A DNA stretch of 64,000 nucleotides from Mesostigma viride. Taxonomy: Eukaryota; Streptophyta; Mesostigmatophyceae; Mesostigmatales; Mesostigmataceae. The stretch covers positions 1 through 64,000 of the forward strand of contig RPFO01000022.1 in NCBI GenBank assembly GCA_009746045.1, in the 5' to 3' direction. Positions 10,703 through 22,074 of the stretch are shown here, piece by piece. The notes below the pieces were generated by a model that was given only the letters and a program-made list of their open reading frames with translations, searched no databases and was not told the origin of the DNA. Every line of letters starts with the position of its first letter. Positions within the stretch are counted from its first letter, which is position 1. Both the position numbers and the translations under genes were made by a program.

Positions 10703-12176
10703 CACGCGCGCCTCCAGGTACTCAGCCGGCTCGTCCCCGCATTGCACGACTCGGATCTCCGACTTCTCGTGACCCTTGTTGATGTACTTGTTCAAGTACA
10801 TCACCACCTGCGTGCGCGCGACCACCTCGACGTTGATGTGGCACGCGAGCAGCAGGAGCAGCGCCGCGCAGTAGGGCACGATCCACGAGTTGAGCTTGCT
10901 CGTGGGCCGCCGCCGCGGGTGGATGAAGCCGCGCACGTCCTCGTACGTCTCGTTGCAGAAGGCCTGCGGGAACCGCTTGGCACAAGTGGGCGGGCCGCGC
11001 CGAGGGCGGTAGCCGCCGTCGTCGCTGTCGCTGCTTTTCTCCGGCGTGGGCGGCCGCTCGTCGTACATGTCCGGCAGTATGGTCACTCCCTCGGCGTTGG
11101 TGGACTCGGCAACGACGTCGTCGCGGACGGTGCCGCGCGGCGGCATCGGAACGTTCTGGCCCCTGCGGTCCTTCATGCACTTGGTGCCCTTGTGATGGTT
11201 GTGCACCATGTGCTCAAGGACCAGCTTGCGCAGCCGCCCATCCGCCACCTCCTTGGGCGGCAGCTCCGCCCACATGAACTCGTCGATCTTCCCGTTGGAC
11301 ATCGTGGGGTGGTGCTCGTCGGGCAGCCGGAAGATGATGTGAGCGTGGGGCAGGCCGCGCGTTTGGTACTCGATCACGTAGATCAAGTACACCGGCTTGG
11401 CGCCGAACATACCGTTGCGGATGGCGGTCAGCATCACGTGCAGCTTCTGCTTGAACACGCGCGCGACGATCTCCGGGTAGTCGTACGCGCTCGGCTGCTT
11501 CTCGCCCTCGGCCACCTTGGGCAGGTTGTCCGTGATCTCGGGCCACCGGATGTTGCACGTCATCGTGACGAACAGCGACGGCCCGCCATCCGCTGCGATC
11601 GCCGCCATGTTGTCCTGGATGGCCGACGCCCGAGCGCGCCAGCCTATCCCGCTGCTCGACGGCAGCACGACCTCGGTGCCCAGCCTCAGGTCCTTGGGCA
11701 CGCGACTCTCGTCCTCCTCGTTGGCGATCTCGTCCCAGTTGTCCTCGGTCCATCCCCGCCTGTCCCCCAGCCGGTCGAGACGCTTCAAGCCCTCTTTGAT
11801 GTTGTCCTTCGTATCCATGCGCAGCCGGTTGGTGTTCTTCTCCTCCCCGCGGATGTACGTCAGCTGTTGGTCCTCCTTGTTCGAGAAGCCGTGAAGTGCA
11901 TACAGCTGCGCCAGGAAGATCTTGCCGACGAGCCGCCGCTCCGCGTAGAACATGAACTTGAGCACCTGCTGCAGATGGCCCTCCTCCTGCAAGCGGCGCT
12001 CATTCTCGTCGTAGCGGTAGCCCCACCCGCCCGTGCCCTCTGAGTGGATGACAGGGAACGCCAACGGCATGTACGCCGTGTTCCCGAGCGGCAGCTCGAT
12101 CTGGTACCGATGGCCTTGCGCGCCCGGCTTCACCACCTTGGTTTTGAAAGGGGGCACCGGCCGTTCGCGGTGATCA
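10703..12176 (-). CDS. Helitron Rep (HUH endonuclease) exon
   Basis: This exon of 1,474 nt (about 491 codons) encodes most of the replication-initiator domain that cuts and rejoins single-stranded DNA during rolling-circle transposition. It starts at an ACACAG acceptor (phase 2) and ends at GTAAGT. Visible motifs: the Helitron-like N-terminal region (TAYMPLAFPVIHSEG, FVTMTCNIRWPEI), the metal-binding HUH motif in RGLPHAHIIF (His codons at 11,345-11,347 and 11,339-11,341), and the catalytic two-tyrosine motif MYLNKYINKG (Tyr codons at 10,796-10,798 and 10,784-10,786). Both histidines and both tyrosines are present and the frame is intact throughout, so the Rep part could be functional. Confidence 0.9.
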
Positions 12177-12479
12177 CTGTGTACCCAGCCGACCCGCCAT
12201 AACGACGACAACAAGGCGGTGGCCCCCCAGGTAGAGGTAAACATTAGGCTATGGCTACTCGCTTACATCGATACCAAGTTTCAAACAGCACCACGCGAAC
12301 ATAAAAACCATCAATCTGCCCCTAGCGCAGGGTGGAAAAAAATCAAACGCACTCGCGCATGCAATCCTCTTACCACATGCACGCATGCATGCCAGCCACC
12401 CCACAAACCCATGCATGGATCCTTAGCGTCAAGCCCAAGCAAATGAGTCAATACGAGCGGTTAAAAAAAAAAAGGGGGG

Positions 12480-15388
12480 GGGGGGGTGATTGGCAGGGGG
12501 TGCCATGGTCCATTGTGCGCGCTAGCACGTGCCCACCGTTAGGGGTGGGCCATGGTCCTTAAATATGCAAACGAGCTCGGATCGGTCTAAAACTTGGAAG
12601 GAGCCTTGCCCCACACTACTCCATCACGTGGGCAAAGTGGGGGCTTGCAGGTCTATCATTTGAGGGGGGTGGACATTGCCAGGGGATGCCATGGTCCTTT
12701 GCGTGCGCTAGCACATGCCCACCGTTAGGGGTGGGCCGTGGTCCTTAAATATGCAAATGAGCTCGGATCGGTCTGAAACTTGGAAGGAGCCTTGCCCCAC
12801 ACTACTCCATCATGTGGGCAAACTGGGGGCTTGCAGCTTCATCATTTGAGGGGGGTGGACATTGCCAGGGGGTGCCATGGTCCTTTGCGCGCGCTAGCAC
12901 ATGCCCACCGTTAGGGATGGGACAGGGTCCTAAATTATGCAAACGAGCTTGGATCGGGCTGAAACTTGGGAGGAGGTTTTCTCCACATTAGTCCATCATG
13001 TGAGCAAAGTGGGGGCTTGCAGCTTCATCATTTGAGGGGGGTGGACATTGCCAGGGGGTGCCATGGTCCTTTGCGCGCGCTAGCACATGCCCACCGTTAG
13101 TGGTGGGCCAGGGTCCTTAAATATGTAAACGACCTTCGATGGGGCTGAAACTTGGGAGGAGGCTTCCCCCACAATAGTCCATCATGTATCCAAAGTGGTG
13201 GCTTGCAGGTCTATCATTTGAGGGGGTGGACATTGCCAGGGGGTGCCATGGTCCCATACGCGCGCTAGCACGTGCCCACCGTTAGGGGTGGGACAGGGTC
13301 CTAAAATATGCAAACGAGCTTGGATTGGGCTGAAACTTGGGAGGAGGTTTGCCTTACACTAGTCCATCATGTATCCAAAGTGGGGACTTCCAGGTCTATC
13401 ATTTGAGGGGGGTGGACATTGCCAGGGGGTCGCATGGTCCTTTGTGCGCACTAGCACATGCCCACCGTTAGGCGTGGGCCATGGTCGTTAAATATGGAAA
13501 CGAGCTTGGATTGGGCTGAAACTTGGAAGGAGCCTTGCCTTACACTAGTCCATCATGTATCCAAAGTGGGGGCTTGCATGTCTATCATTTGAGGGGGGTG
13601 GACATTGCCAGGGGGTGCCATGGTCCCATACGCGCGCTAGCACAACCCCACCCTTAGGGGTGGGCCATGGTCCTTAAATATGCAAACGAGCTTGGATCGG
13701 GCTGAAACTTGGAAGGAGCCTTGCCCCACACTAGTCCATCATGTATCCAAAGCGGGGGCTTGCAGGTCTATCATTTTAGGGGGGGGACATTTCCAGGGTG
13801 TGCCATGGTCCCTTGCTCTCACTAGCACATGCCTACCGTTAGGGGTGGGCCAGGGTCCTAAAATATGCAAACGAGCTTGAATCGGGCTGAAACTTGGAAG
13901 GAGCCTTGCCCCACACTAGTCCATCATGTATCCAAAGCGGGGGCTTGCAGGTCTATCATTTGAGGGGGGGGGCATTGCCAGGGGGTGCCATGGTCCTTTG
14001 AGCGCGCTAGCACGTGCCCACCGTTAGTAATGGGCCATGGTCCTTAAATATGCAAACGAGCTTGGATGGGGCAGAAACTTGGAAGGAGATTTTCTCTACA
14101 CTAGGCCATCATGTATCCAAAGTGGGGACTTGCAGGTCTATCATTTGAGGGGGGGGGCATTGCCATGGGGTGCCATGGTCCCTTTTGCGCGCTAGCACGT
14201 GCCCCCCGTTAGGAGTGGGCCAGGGTCCTTAAATATGCAAACAAGCTTGGATTGGGCTAAAACTTGGGACGAGGTTTGCCCCACACTAGTCCATCATGTA
14301 TGCAAAGTGGGTGCCTGCAGGTCCATCATCTGAGGGGGGTGGACATTGCCATGGGGTGCCATGGTCCTTTGCGCGCGCTAGCACATGCCCACCGTTAGGG
14401 GTGGGCCAGGGTCCTAAACTATGCAAACGAGCTTGGATGGGGCTGAAACTTGGAAGGAGGTTTTCTCCACACTCATCCATCATGTGGGCAAAGTGGGGGC
14501 TTGCAGGTCTATCATTTGAGGGGGATGGACATTGCCAGGGGTGCCATGGTCCCATGCGCGCGCTAGCACATGCCCACCGTTAGGGATGGGCCAGGGTCCT
14601 TAAATATGCAAACGAGCTTGGATTGGGCTAAAACTTGGGACGAGGTTTGCCCCACACTAGTCCATCATGTATGCAAAGTGGGTGCCTGCAGGTCCATCAT
14701 CTGAGGGGGTGGACATTGCCAGGGGGTCGCATGGTCCTTTGCGCGCGCTAGCACATGCCCACCGTTAGGGGTGGGCCAGGGTCCTAAAATATGCAAACGA
14801 GCTTGGATGGGGCTGAAACTTGGAAGGAGGTTTTCTCCACACTCATCCATCATGTGGGCAAAGTGGGGGCTTGCAGGTCTATCATTTGAGGGGGGTGGAT
14901 ATTGCCAGGGGGTGCCATGGTCCCATGCGCGCGCTAGCACATGCCCACCGTTAGGGATGGGCCATGGTCCTAAAATATGCAAACGAGCTTGGATCGGGCT
15001 GAAACTTGGAAGGAGCCTTGCCCCACACTAGTCCATCATGTATGCAAAGTGGGTGCCTGCAGGTCCATCATTTGAGGGGGGTGGACATTGCCATGGGGTG
15101 CCATGGTCCCATGCGCGCGCTAGCACATGCCCACCGTTAGGGGTGGGCCAGGGTCCTAAACTATGCAAACGAGCTTGGATGGGGCTGAAACTTGGAAGGA
15201 GGTTTTCTCCACACTCATTCATCATGTGGGCAAAGTGGGGGCTTGCAGGTCTATCATTTGAGGGGGGTGGAGATTGCCAGGGGGTGCCATGGTCCCATGC
15301 GCGCGCTAGCACGTGCCCACCGTTAGGGATGGGCCATGGTCCTAAAATATGCAAACAAGCTTGGATTGGGCTGAAACTTGGGAGGAAC
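12480..15388 (+). repeat. Satellite array S3, ~185-bp unit, 16 copies (intronic)
   Basis: Same family and orientation as S1 and S2. It occupies the intron between the exons ending 15,463 and starting 12,176. In the right third, units alternate in two types (GCAAAGTGGGTGCCTGC versus GCAAAGTGGGGGCTTGC), so the same sequence returns every ~370 bp (near 14,296, 14,665, 15,038): a dimeric higher-order repeat. The array begins next to a poly-A/poly-G stretch at 12,463-12,486. Confidence 0.95.
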
Positions 15389-15462
15389 AACAACTCCTGA
15401 TTCCATGCGCAGTGCAACGTACAATGCACGACAATACAACCCCGCAACCAAAAATCACGTAC

Positions 15463-15740
15463 ACGGAATCCCTGCTTGCAGGTGCATCCTCTCCATCCGC
15501 TTCCGCTCCCTCCCGAGCGCCAACTGCCGGTTGCCCACTAGCAGCAGCTTGCGTGCTGGGCCCCCCGTCCTCACGCCCCGCCGGCACATCCTCACCCCCC
15601 CTTCCTCCTGCGCCGGCTGGTCACGCGACTTTCCCAATCGCGCACGAGACTTCCTGTTTTCCACTGTCGCCGCATCATTTGATGGAGGAGGTTCCTCCAC
15701 GGTGGCACGAAACACACCCGGCTGTGCAGTCCTCTGGTCC
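15463..15740 (-). CDS. Helitron transposase, charged linker exon with frame break
   Basis: The CAG acceptor at 15,741-15,742 joins in phase to the previous exon. The peptide starts DQRTAQPGVFRATVEEPPPS and is polar, ending in an acidic, Ala-rich linker. At the run of seven Gs (15,595-15,601, read on the minus strand) the acidic frame is lost; one more G restores it (EDVPAGREDGG onward) and makes the GTACGT donor at 15,462 match the phase of the Rep exon. Read literally, the exon stays open until just past the donor in a less plausible basic frame. The next intron holds satellite array S3. Confidence 0.6.
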
Positions 15741-15897
15741 CTGCTCAAGCAACAATCCCCGTAAGACAGCCAACCGAGACAACACAACGACAGTGTAAGA
15801 AACTCTCAACAGAAGCAGCGGTAAACCTGGACAAGGCCCTGCCAAAAAAAGCAAGCTTGAGGTCCACAGCAGCAGCAATAACTTATGCGCAACTCAC

Positions 15898-16083
15898 CCC
15901 GGCAGCAGAAACACCTCGGCCGTGTCGACTTCCGGCTCGTAGTGCGCCGACACCTGGATCCGCCCTTGGTTCCATACACGGTTCGCGTCGGACACAAACT
16001 GACGCAGCAGCGGGTTGTAACGTCGCATATACTCTCCAATCAGTTCCACCAGCGCGCTCACCTCCGGATTATTCCCCGCATAC
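15898..16083 (-). CDS. Helitron transposase, exon between Cys-rich region and Rep
   Basis: This 186-nt exon begins by completing a Glu codon and ends with two bases before GTGAGT. It encodes NNPEVSALVELIGEYMRRYN and PLLRQFVSDANRVW, corresponding to the segment (an NP-hydrophobic motif followed by a helix) that precedes Rep in Helitron proteins. The flanking introns are short (about 130 and 160 nt). Confidence 0.8.
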
Positions 16084-16215
16084 CTGCGCCAAGCGCCACA
16101 CGAACAACGCGTTCACTCTTTGTCATCCAAGAAAATGCGCAAAACCCATGCATCGAGAAGCAAGATTCCAAAAAGAAGAAATGAACCACGCATTATCTAA
16201 GCAGATTCGACGTAC

Positions 16216-16856
16216 TCTTGAAGCGGCTGTCGCAGGGACTCCTCCCTCGCCTGGGGCGTCCTCGCCAGCGGGTAGAAATGCTCGTTCAGCTGGCGCCCAT
16301 TTTTTATGATGGGGACCATCTTCTCGATCGTGTAGCCGTGCAGCTCAAGCACGCTCTCCCCGGCGCCGTTCACGGGGTCGCACACGCGCCCGGACGCGAC
16401 AACGCGTGCCACCGCAAACACGGTGTTGAGGAAGCGCCCGTGCGTGCGCCACAACCGCTCGTTCACCGGATCGCAGTGAATGCGCCACAGCATCTCCTCC
16501 TGCTCGGTCAGCGTGCTCTCGCGCACGACTCGTGCATCGGGCGTCTCCTTGGCAGTCTCCTGCTGCAGCCTGTGGCGCTTCTCGATGATCATCCGCAAGT
16601 TTGGCTTCAGCCCCCTGACCTTGCCGTTCGAGCAGCAGACGCCCTGGCGCTCCTCCCTGAACAGCGGCGCGCGGCAGTGCTTGCAAACACTCTTGTATTG
16701 GCCTTCCAGCGCATACGGTCGCGGCGCGTCCGCGTCCACAGGCTTCATGCGATGCTCCTTCACCTTGAAGCCCTTGAAATCGCCCGTGTCGAGGCACTTC
16801 ATGAGCCGCTGAATCTCCGACAACGGCATACCAAACATGTCCGTCTCCTTGGCCTC
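16216..16856 (-). CDS. Helitron transposase N-terminal Cys-rich region
   Basis: This 641-nt exon runs from a TTGCAG acceptor to a GTACGT donor and leaves two bases for the next exon. Its centre carries the Cys pattern found just upstream of the Rep domain in Helitron proteins: VCKHCRAPLFREER, then VCCSNGKVRGLKP. After it comes the usual region containing GRFLNTVFAVARVV and ELHGYTIEKMVPII. In the family this region is thought to contact DNA. Exon coding is supported by the in-frame join to 16,083, which recreates LQEYAGNNP. The upstream intron contains minisatellite M1 and a duplicate of this exon's 5' end at 18,497-18,544. Confidence 0.85.
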
Positions 16857-16920
16857 CTGCAATCATCACGACAAACACAATGTAATGAGCATTGAGTCTG
16901 ACAAGTCATTGGAATGGTAA

Positions 16921-18496
16921 TCCTCCCACCCACGCATGCATGCCAGCCACCCCCCACACGCACGCATGCATGGCAGCCCCCCCCACACCCACGCATGCAT
17001 GGCAGCCCCCCCCACTAACCCACGCACGCATACCAGCCCTCCCCGACACCCACGCACGCATGCCAGCGCCCCCATAAACCCACGCATGCATGCCAGCCAC
17101 CCCCCACATGCACGCATGCATGCCAGCCACCCCACACATCCACGCAGGCATGCCAGCCACCCCACAAACCCACGCATGCATGCCAACCACTCTCACACCC
17201 ACGCACGCATGGCAGCCCGCCCCGCCCCACATGCATGCATGGCAGCTCCCCCCCACACCCTCGCATGCATGGCAGCCACCCCACGAACCCAGGCACGCAT
17301 GCCAGCCCTCCCATAAATTCACACACGCATGCCAGCCACCCCCCACATGCACGCATGCATGCCAGCCACGACACCAACCTAGGCACGCATGCCAGCCACC
17401 CCCCACACCCACGCATGCATGGCAGCCCCCCCACACACCCACACAAGGATGCCAGCCCCACACCCACACCCACGCACGCATGACAGCACCCCCACGAACC
17501 CACGCACGCATACCAGCCCTCCCCGACACCCACGTACGCATGCCAGCCCTGCCATAAATCCACCCACGCATGCCAGCCCCCCCCCACATGCACGCATGCC
17601 AGCCACCTCACACATCCACGCAGGCATGCCAGCCACCCCACAAACCCACGCATGCATGCCAGCCATTCCCACACCCACGCACGCATGCCAGCCCTCCCAT
17701 AAATCCACAGCCCCCCCCACATGCATGCATCGCACCTCCCCCCCACACCCTCGCATGCATGGCAGCCACCCCACGAACCCAGGCACGCACCCCACAAACC
17801 TGCGTAGCATGCCAGCCACCCCCACAGCCACCCACGCATGGCAGCCACCCCACAAACCTGCGTAGCATGCCAGCCACCCCCCACATGCACGCATGCATGC
17901 CAGCCACCCCAACACCCATGCATGCATGCCAGCCACCACCCACACCCACACACGCATGCCAGCCCCCCCCGACACCCACGCACGCATGCCAGCCACCACC
18001 CACACCCACACACGTATGCCAGCCCTCCCATAAATCCACGCATGCATGCCAGCCACCCCACAAACCCTACATGCACGCACGCATGCCATCCACCCCCCAC
18101 ATGCACGCACGCATGCCAGCCACCCCACACCCATGCATGCATGCCAGCCACCCCCCACACCCATGCATGCAGAACTGTCCACATGGACGCATGCATGCCA
18201 GCTACCCCACAAACCCAGGCACGCATGCCAGCCCTCCCATAAATCCACACACACATGCCAGCCACCCCCCACATGCACGCATGCATGCCAGCCACCCCCC
18301 ACATCCACGCAGGCATGCCAGCCACCCCCACATCCACGCATGCATGCCAGCCACCCCACAAACCCACTTATGCATGCCAGGCACCACCCACACCCACACA
18401 CGCATGCCAGCCACCCCACGAACCCAGGCACGCATGCCATCCCTCCCATAAATCCACACACGCATGCCAGCCCCCCCCCACATGGACGCATGCATG
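16921..18496 (+). repeat. Minisatellite M1, ~27-30-bp GCATGC-rich unit (intronic)
   Basis: More than fifty imperfect copies of a unit such as CACCCACGCATGCATGCC-AGCCACCCC. The sense strand of the gene is the G-rich one. The array starts right after CATTGGAATGGTAATCCTCC (16,907-16,926) and ends at a 48-bp copy of the splice acceptor and start of the neighbouring exon (18,497-18,544). Confidence 0.95.
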
Positions 18497-18544
18497 CCAA
18501 ACATGTCCGTCTCCTTGGCCTCCTGCAATAATCACGACAAACAC
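18497..18544 (+). repeat. 48-bp duplicate of intron-exon boundary at the far side of M1
   Basis: This segment matches 16,831-16,878 at 47 of 48 positions. It contains the acceptor AG and the first ~26 nt of the exon encoding EAKETDMFG. The two copies lie at the two ends of the minisatellite, so the array grew or was inserted between duplicated flanks. The outer copy keeps an acceptor that could compete in splicing. Confidence 0.9.
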
Positions 18545-18696
18545 GGTTGACAAATCGAGCCTCATAAAAGAAATAAACCTGACTGCAAGCAAGAAATGCA
18601 ACCAACAATAAAGCCATACAATGCCCAAGTAAAGCCATACAATGTACAAAGAAACTCAATCCCAAGAAAAAGTTGACACCACATTTCCAAACCCAC

Positions 18697-19035
18697 CCGC
18701 TTCTTCTTTGTCCTCGGCGTCTCGGAACCGTCAGGGTTTACATGCAGACGAGACCGAGCCCGTGAAGCAGCCACACTGCCACGGTCTCCATCGACGTCCG
18801 TACGAGGATTCAGACCACCCTGCTCCACGCTCATCCCCTGATTCTTCGCTCTTTCCTCGTCCCTCTTCTTCCGCTGCGAACTATCACGTACGTGAGTCTT
18901 CTTCAACTCCAGGTGTTCTACAGCTGCGGCTGCCGACGCATCAGCGGCACTTTCGTCCGCGACATCGTTCATGACTGCATCGTCGTTGTTCTGTTCTGCC
19001 TTCAGCTCATTGCTCAGGCACATGAACTTTCTCAC
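18697..19035 (-). CDS. N-terminal exon, module 5 second half, charged linker with NLS-like patch
   Basis: A 113-codon exon with TTGCAG acceptor and GTGGGT donor, phase 0 on both sides. It begins VRKFMCLSNELKAEQNN and continues as an Asp/Ala-rich and then Arg/Lys-rich linker (SSQRKKRDEERAKNQG), ending PRTKKKR, which looks like a nuclear localisation signal. The next exon in frame starts the recognisable Helitron protein at 16,856, so this exon joins the unfamiliar N-terminus to the transposase. Confidence 0.6.
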
Positions 19036-19246
19036 CTGCAATTCCCCCCAAAAAAGAAGAAAACATACAGGTCCACAGAGCGAAAATTGCAAACAAAGAA
19101 CAGACATCGTAATAAATAGATTATACACTACTACTGAATGAAAAAAGAGACAACAAATTGTACCAATTTTATACAACCAAACTAAACTCAATCACTATTT
19201 CTTCTTAGAGAGTGCAAAACGGTAACCCAGCAGCATGGGCCTTGGC

Positions 19247-19636
19247 ATCACTCCCGCGCCACAAGGGTAGCGAAGAAAATTTTGGCATAGCTCCCGCGCC
19301 ACAAGGATAGCGCAGAAAATTTTGGCAGAGCTTCCGCGCTACAAGGGCAGTGAAGAAAGTTTTGGCATAGCTTACGCGCCCCAAGGGTGGTGCAGAAAAT
19401 TTTGGCATAGCTCCCGCGCCACAAGGGTGGTGCAGAAAATTCTTGGCATAGCTTTCGCGCCACAAGGGTGGTGCAGAAAATTTAGGCATAGCTTCCGCGC
19501 CACAAGGGCAGTGAAGAAAGTTTTGGCATAGCTCACGCGCCACAAGGGTGGTGCATAGCTCCCACGCCACAAGGGTGGTTCAGAAAACTTTTGGCATAGC
19601 TTTCGCGCCACACGGGTGGTGCAGGAAATTTTGGCA
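19247..19636 (+). repeat. 40-bp tandem repeat, about 10 copies (intronic)
   Basis: Units of about 40 bp share CCGCGCCACAAGGGTGGTG followed by CAGAAAATTTTGGCATAGCT. One copy is shortened (near 19,540). It is directly followed by minisatellite M2 within the same intron, and remnants occur at 8,437-8,500. Confidence 0.9.
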
Positions 19637-19941
19637 CCCACGCACCTTGCCAACCCCCACGCCAACCCACGCATGCATGGAAGCCCCCCCCACCCACCCA
19701 CGCACCACGCACGCATGGCAGCCACCCCACGAACCCAGGCACGCATGCCAGCCCCCCCCTAAACCCACGCATGCGTGGCAGCTCCCCACCACACCCACGA
19801 ATGCATGCCGTCCCCCCCCAACACCCACGCATGCATGGCAGCCCACCCCGCCCCACATGCCTGCATGGCAGCTTCCCGCCACACCCACGCATGCATGCCA
19901 GCACCCCCACGAACCCACGCACGCATGCCAGCTCCCCCCGA
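19637..19941 (+). repeat. Minisatellite M2, GCATGC-rich (intronic)
   Basis: About ten copies of the M1-type unit (CCCACGCATGCATGGCAGCC), same orientation as M1, abutting the 40-bp repeat on its left. Confidence 0.9.
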
Positions 19942-20427
19942 CAGTGACACACCTTATCGCACCTCATCGCTTACCCGAGTCCCCGCTTGCTAGTTTGCAC
20001 CCTCAACTAGTTTCTCACGCCTTCTCACTGCCCCTTTCTGCTCGCCCGCCAGCCTACATGTGCTGCATACCCTTGCAAGATCCCCTGCCTCTCGTGCCCT
20101 ACTACAGTGTCATGGACTTTCAATGCATGGTATATCGCAGTCTGCTCAGCTTGCCCTTTTACCCGATTGCCTGTGCTGACCTCCCCCCCGCACAGAAATG
20201 GCGACAGCCGAGGTCGCTATGCCAGTCATGCGCACTACGGCCGCTGCACTTGATGGTTGTCACGGAGAAATCACTTAATACAAAATAAATTCCCATACAA
20301 TTATGCCCATACAATTGTGAATGTGCAAAGGATTGCCACTCAATGAATATTAACGTAATGAACATAGGCTTAGCCATGATCATCTTTCACGCCATGTCCA
20401 CACTTTAGCTGCTAAAATACGCGGTGA
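19942..20427. other. Intron sequence without recognisable gene
   Basis: AT-richer single-copy-looking intron sequence between minisatellites M2 and M3. It contains GGATTGCCACTCAATG at about 20,331-20,346, the reverse complement of a motif beside the minisatellite in region C (about 47,924-47,939). No exon signals with coding potential seen. Confidence 0.5.
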
Positions 20428-20712
20428 TGCATGCCAGCCAACCCACTCACCAACGTACGCATGCCAGCCACCCCCGACACCCACGCACGCATGGCAGCCA
20501 CCCCACGAACCCACGCACGCATGCCAGCGCCCCATAAACCCACGCATGCATGGCAGCTCCCCACCACACCCACGAAGGCATGCCAGCCACCCCCACACCC
20601 ACGCATGCATGCCAGCCCCCCCTCACCAACGCACGCATGCCAGCCCCCCCCTCACCAACGTACGCATGCCAGCCCCCCCCACACCCACGCACGCATGGCA
20701 GCGCCCCCCTAA
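20428..20712 (+). repeat. Minisatellite M3, GCATGC-rich (intronic)
   Basis: About ten copies of the M1-type unit in the same orientation, in the intron between the exons at 21,235 and 19,035. Confidence 0.9.
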
Positions 20713-21234
20713 TGCATGCAGCAGAGCACCGTCGCTAGCGAGAAACGCAGCCAAGGGTGGGGCCCGTACCCATGTCCCACCCACCTGGGCAGCAGGAAGA
20801 TCTCCGGCGCACAACTTGTGGCACAGGCGTGCGCGCATGAACCTTGTAAGACATGTTCCTTGCCTCCTGCCTGCCCGCCTGCCCGCCTATCGCGTGCCCG
20901 CCCCCCTGCCTGGCTGCGTCCCTCCAGTGCCCTTCCTTTCCATCCATCCACTTATCATGTGACATGCAGGTGGCTGCCTGGCCTGCATGCACCATGGTGC
21001 ATACCCCATGCCCTGCGGCTAATGGCGAATGGTGTATGGCCTATGGCCTATGGGTATCCCTGCCTTCCCACCCACATTGGCCCTGCTGGCTCTCTTCATG
21101 GCAACTGTCTCACGTCCACGTGCCTGTCTACCTGTCTGCCTACCTGCCTGCCCTTCCTGCTTTCCCCACATGCCACGGTTTACACCCATGCCGCATGCTC
21201 CACCTCAAAGTAACATAATAAAACCAAATCTTAC
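20713..21234. other. Intron sequence, C-rich, without recognisable gene
   Basis: C-rich sequence with CCTGCCTGCC-type simple stretches and a short direct repeat (GTATGGCCTATGGCCTATGG, near 21,030). It resembles the C-rich part of module B in composition and in pieces such as CATGCAGGTGGCTGCCTGG. No coding signal beyond the flanking exon. Confidence 0.4.
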
Positions 21235-21399
21235 CAAGGATCTCTTCTCTGGCAGTGAAAGCCGCTCGTCACGTGCAACTTGGTTGACAAGCACGCGCAG
21301 GTTGTCCAAACGGTCTGAAACGCATGATGACGTGTCACGACAAAAACCTTGAGCGAGCTGCTCGTAAGCCCCAGGACCATTAAAAATGGCACCGCGCAC
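21235..21399 (-). CDS. N-terminal exon, module 5 first half
   Basis: A 55-codon exon with GCAG acceptor and GTAAGA donor, phase 0 on both sides. It includes IFNGPGAYEQLAQGFC and LDNLRVLVNQVARDERL, again aromatic-Ala followed by leucine-rich helix. The next intron (21,234-19,036) holds two minisatellite arrays and the 40-bp repeat. Function unknown. Confidence 0.6.
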
Positions 21400-21539
21400 C
21401 TGCGTAGGATTGACAAACAAGAACAGAAAAGAAAAAATGACAAAAATAGTTCAATTACTATTATAATTATTTTAATGCATGCATCGAAAAAGTGGAACTT
21501 GGAAAAAAAAAAAAGAAAGAAAGCGCAATAATGACATAC

Positions 21540-21617
21540 CACCGCAACATCCGCCTGAGCCGCTTGTGAAATGAGCTTGTTACAGCGCTTGTCTAGCATC
21601 CGCTCGAGTTTCTTCGC
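21540..21617 (-). CDS. N-terminal exon, module 4 second half
   Basis: A 26-codon exon with CCCCAG acceptor and GTATGT donor, phase 0 on both sides. It encodes one basic amphipathic helix (AKKLERMLDKRCNKLISQ). It is the shortest of the second-half exons apart from the one at 27,548. Confidence 0.55.
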
Positions 21618-21756
21618 CTGGGGTTGAACAGGGAAGAGGTAGGGACATATGCAATAGAATTGAAACCAGACGGACAGTCGTAAAATGTACTTTCCCACAG
21701 CAGACCATAAAATGCAGACATTCCAAGAAATATTTTACTTGCCAAAAATCACTTAC

Positions 21757-21909
21757 AGCATCCTCGAAAGAGCGTCCACCACTCTGAAGTTCTGCCAACA
21801 GCGAGTCAAAGAGCGCAATCTTCTCATCTTCAGCCATGATCCGACTCCGAGATGAAGTGCTCGCAAAGTTCACGTACTCATCACCAGACTTAAAGCGCCG
21901 CAAGCACAC
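21757..21909 (-). CDS. N-terminal exon, module 4 first half
   Basis: A 51-codon exon with TGCAG acceptor and GTAAGT donor, phase 0 on both sides. The peptide carries RRFKSGDEYVNFAS and EKIALFDSLLAELQ, following the pattern seen in the other first-half exons. Function unknown. Confidence 0.6.
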
Positions 21910-22074
21910 CTGCAGTCATACAATAAATCACAGCGAGTCATACTCTTCTCAATACAATATCTGAACACACATAAGAAATGCAACACCAAAAAAAGGCAAC
22001 CATACAAACCACACATGTAAAAAATAAGGTTTTGAAATGCAGCCCGCCCCCCCAAATCAATCAAGCATACAAAC

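Noticed and set aside
10667-12043. A 458-codon plus-strand frame opposite the Rep exon, and similar ones opposite the helicase (6,326-7,666) and USP-like region (1,974-3,491)
   Set aside because: They are antisense shadows of GC-rich coding exons; their translations are rich in His, Arg, Leu and Val with no domain, while the minus strand has catalytic motifs.
16907-18544. CRISPR array at the short regularly spaced repeats
   Set aside because: Units are contiguous imperfect copies without unique spacers, in a spliced eukaryotic gene.
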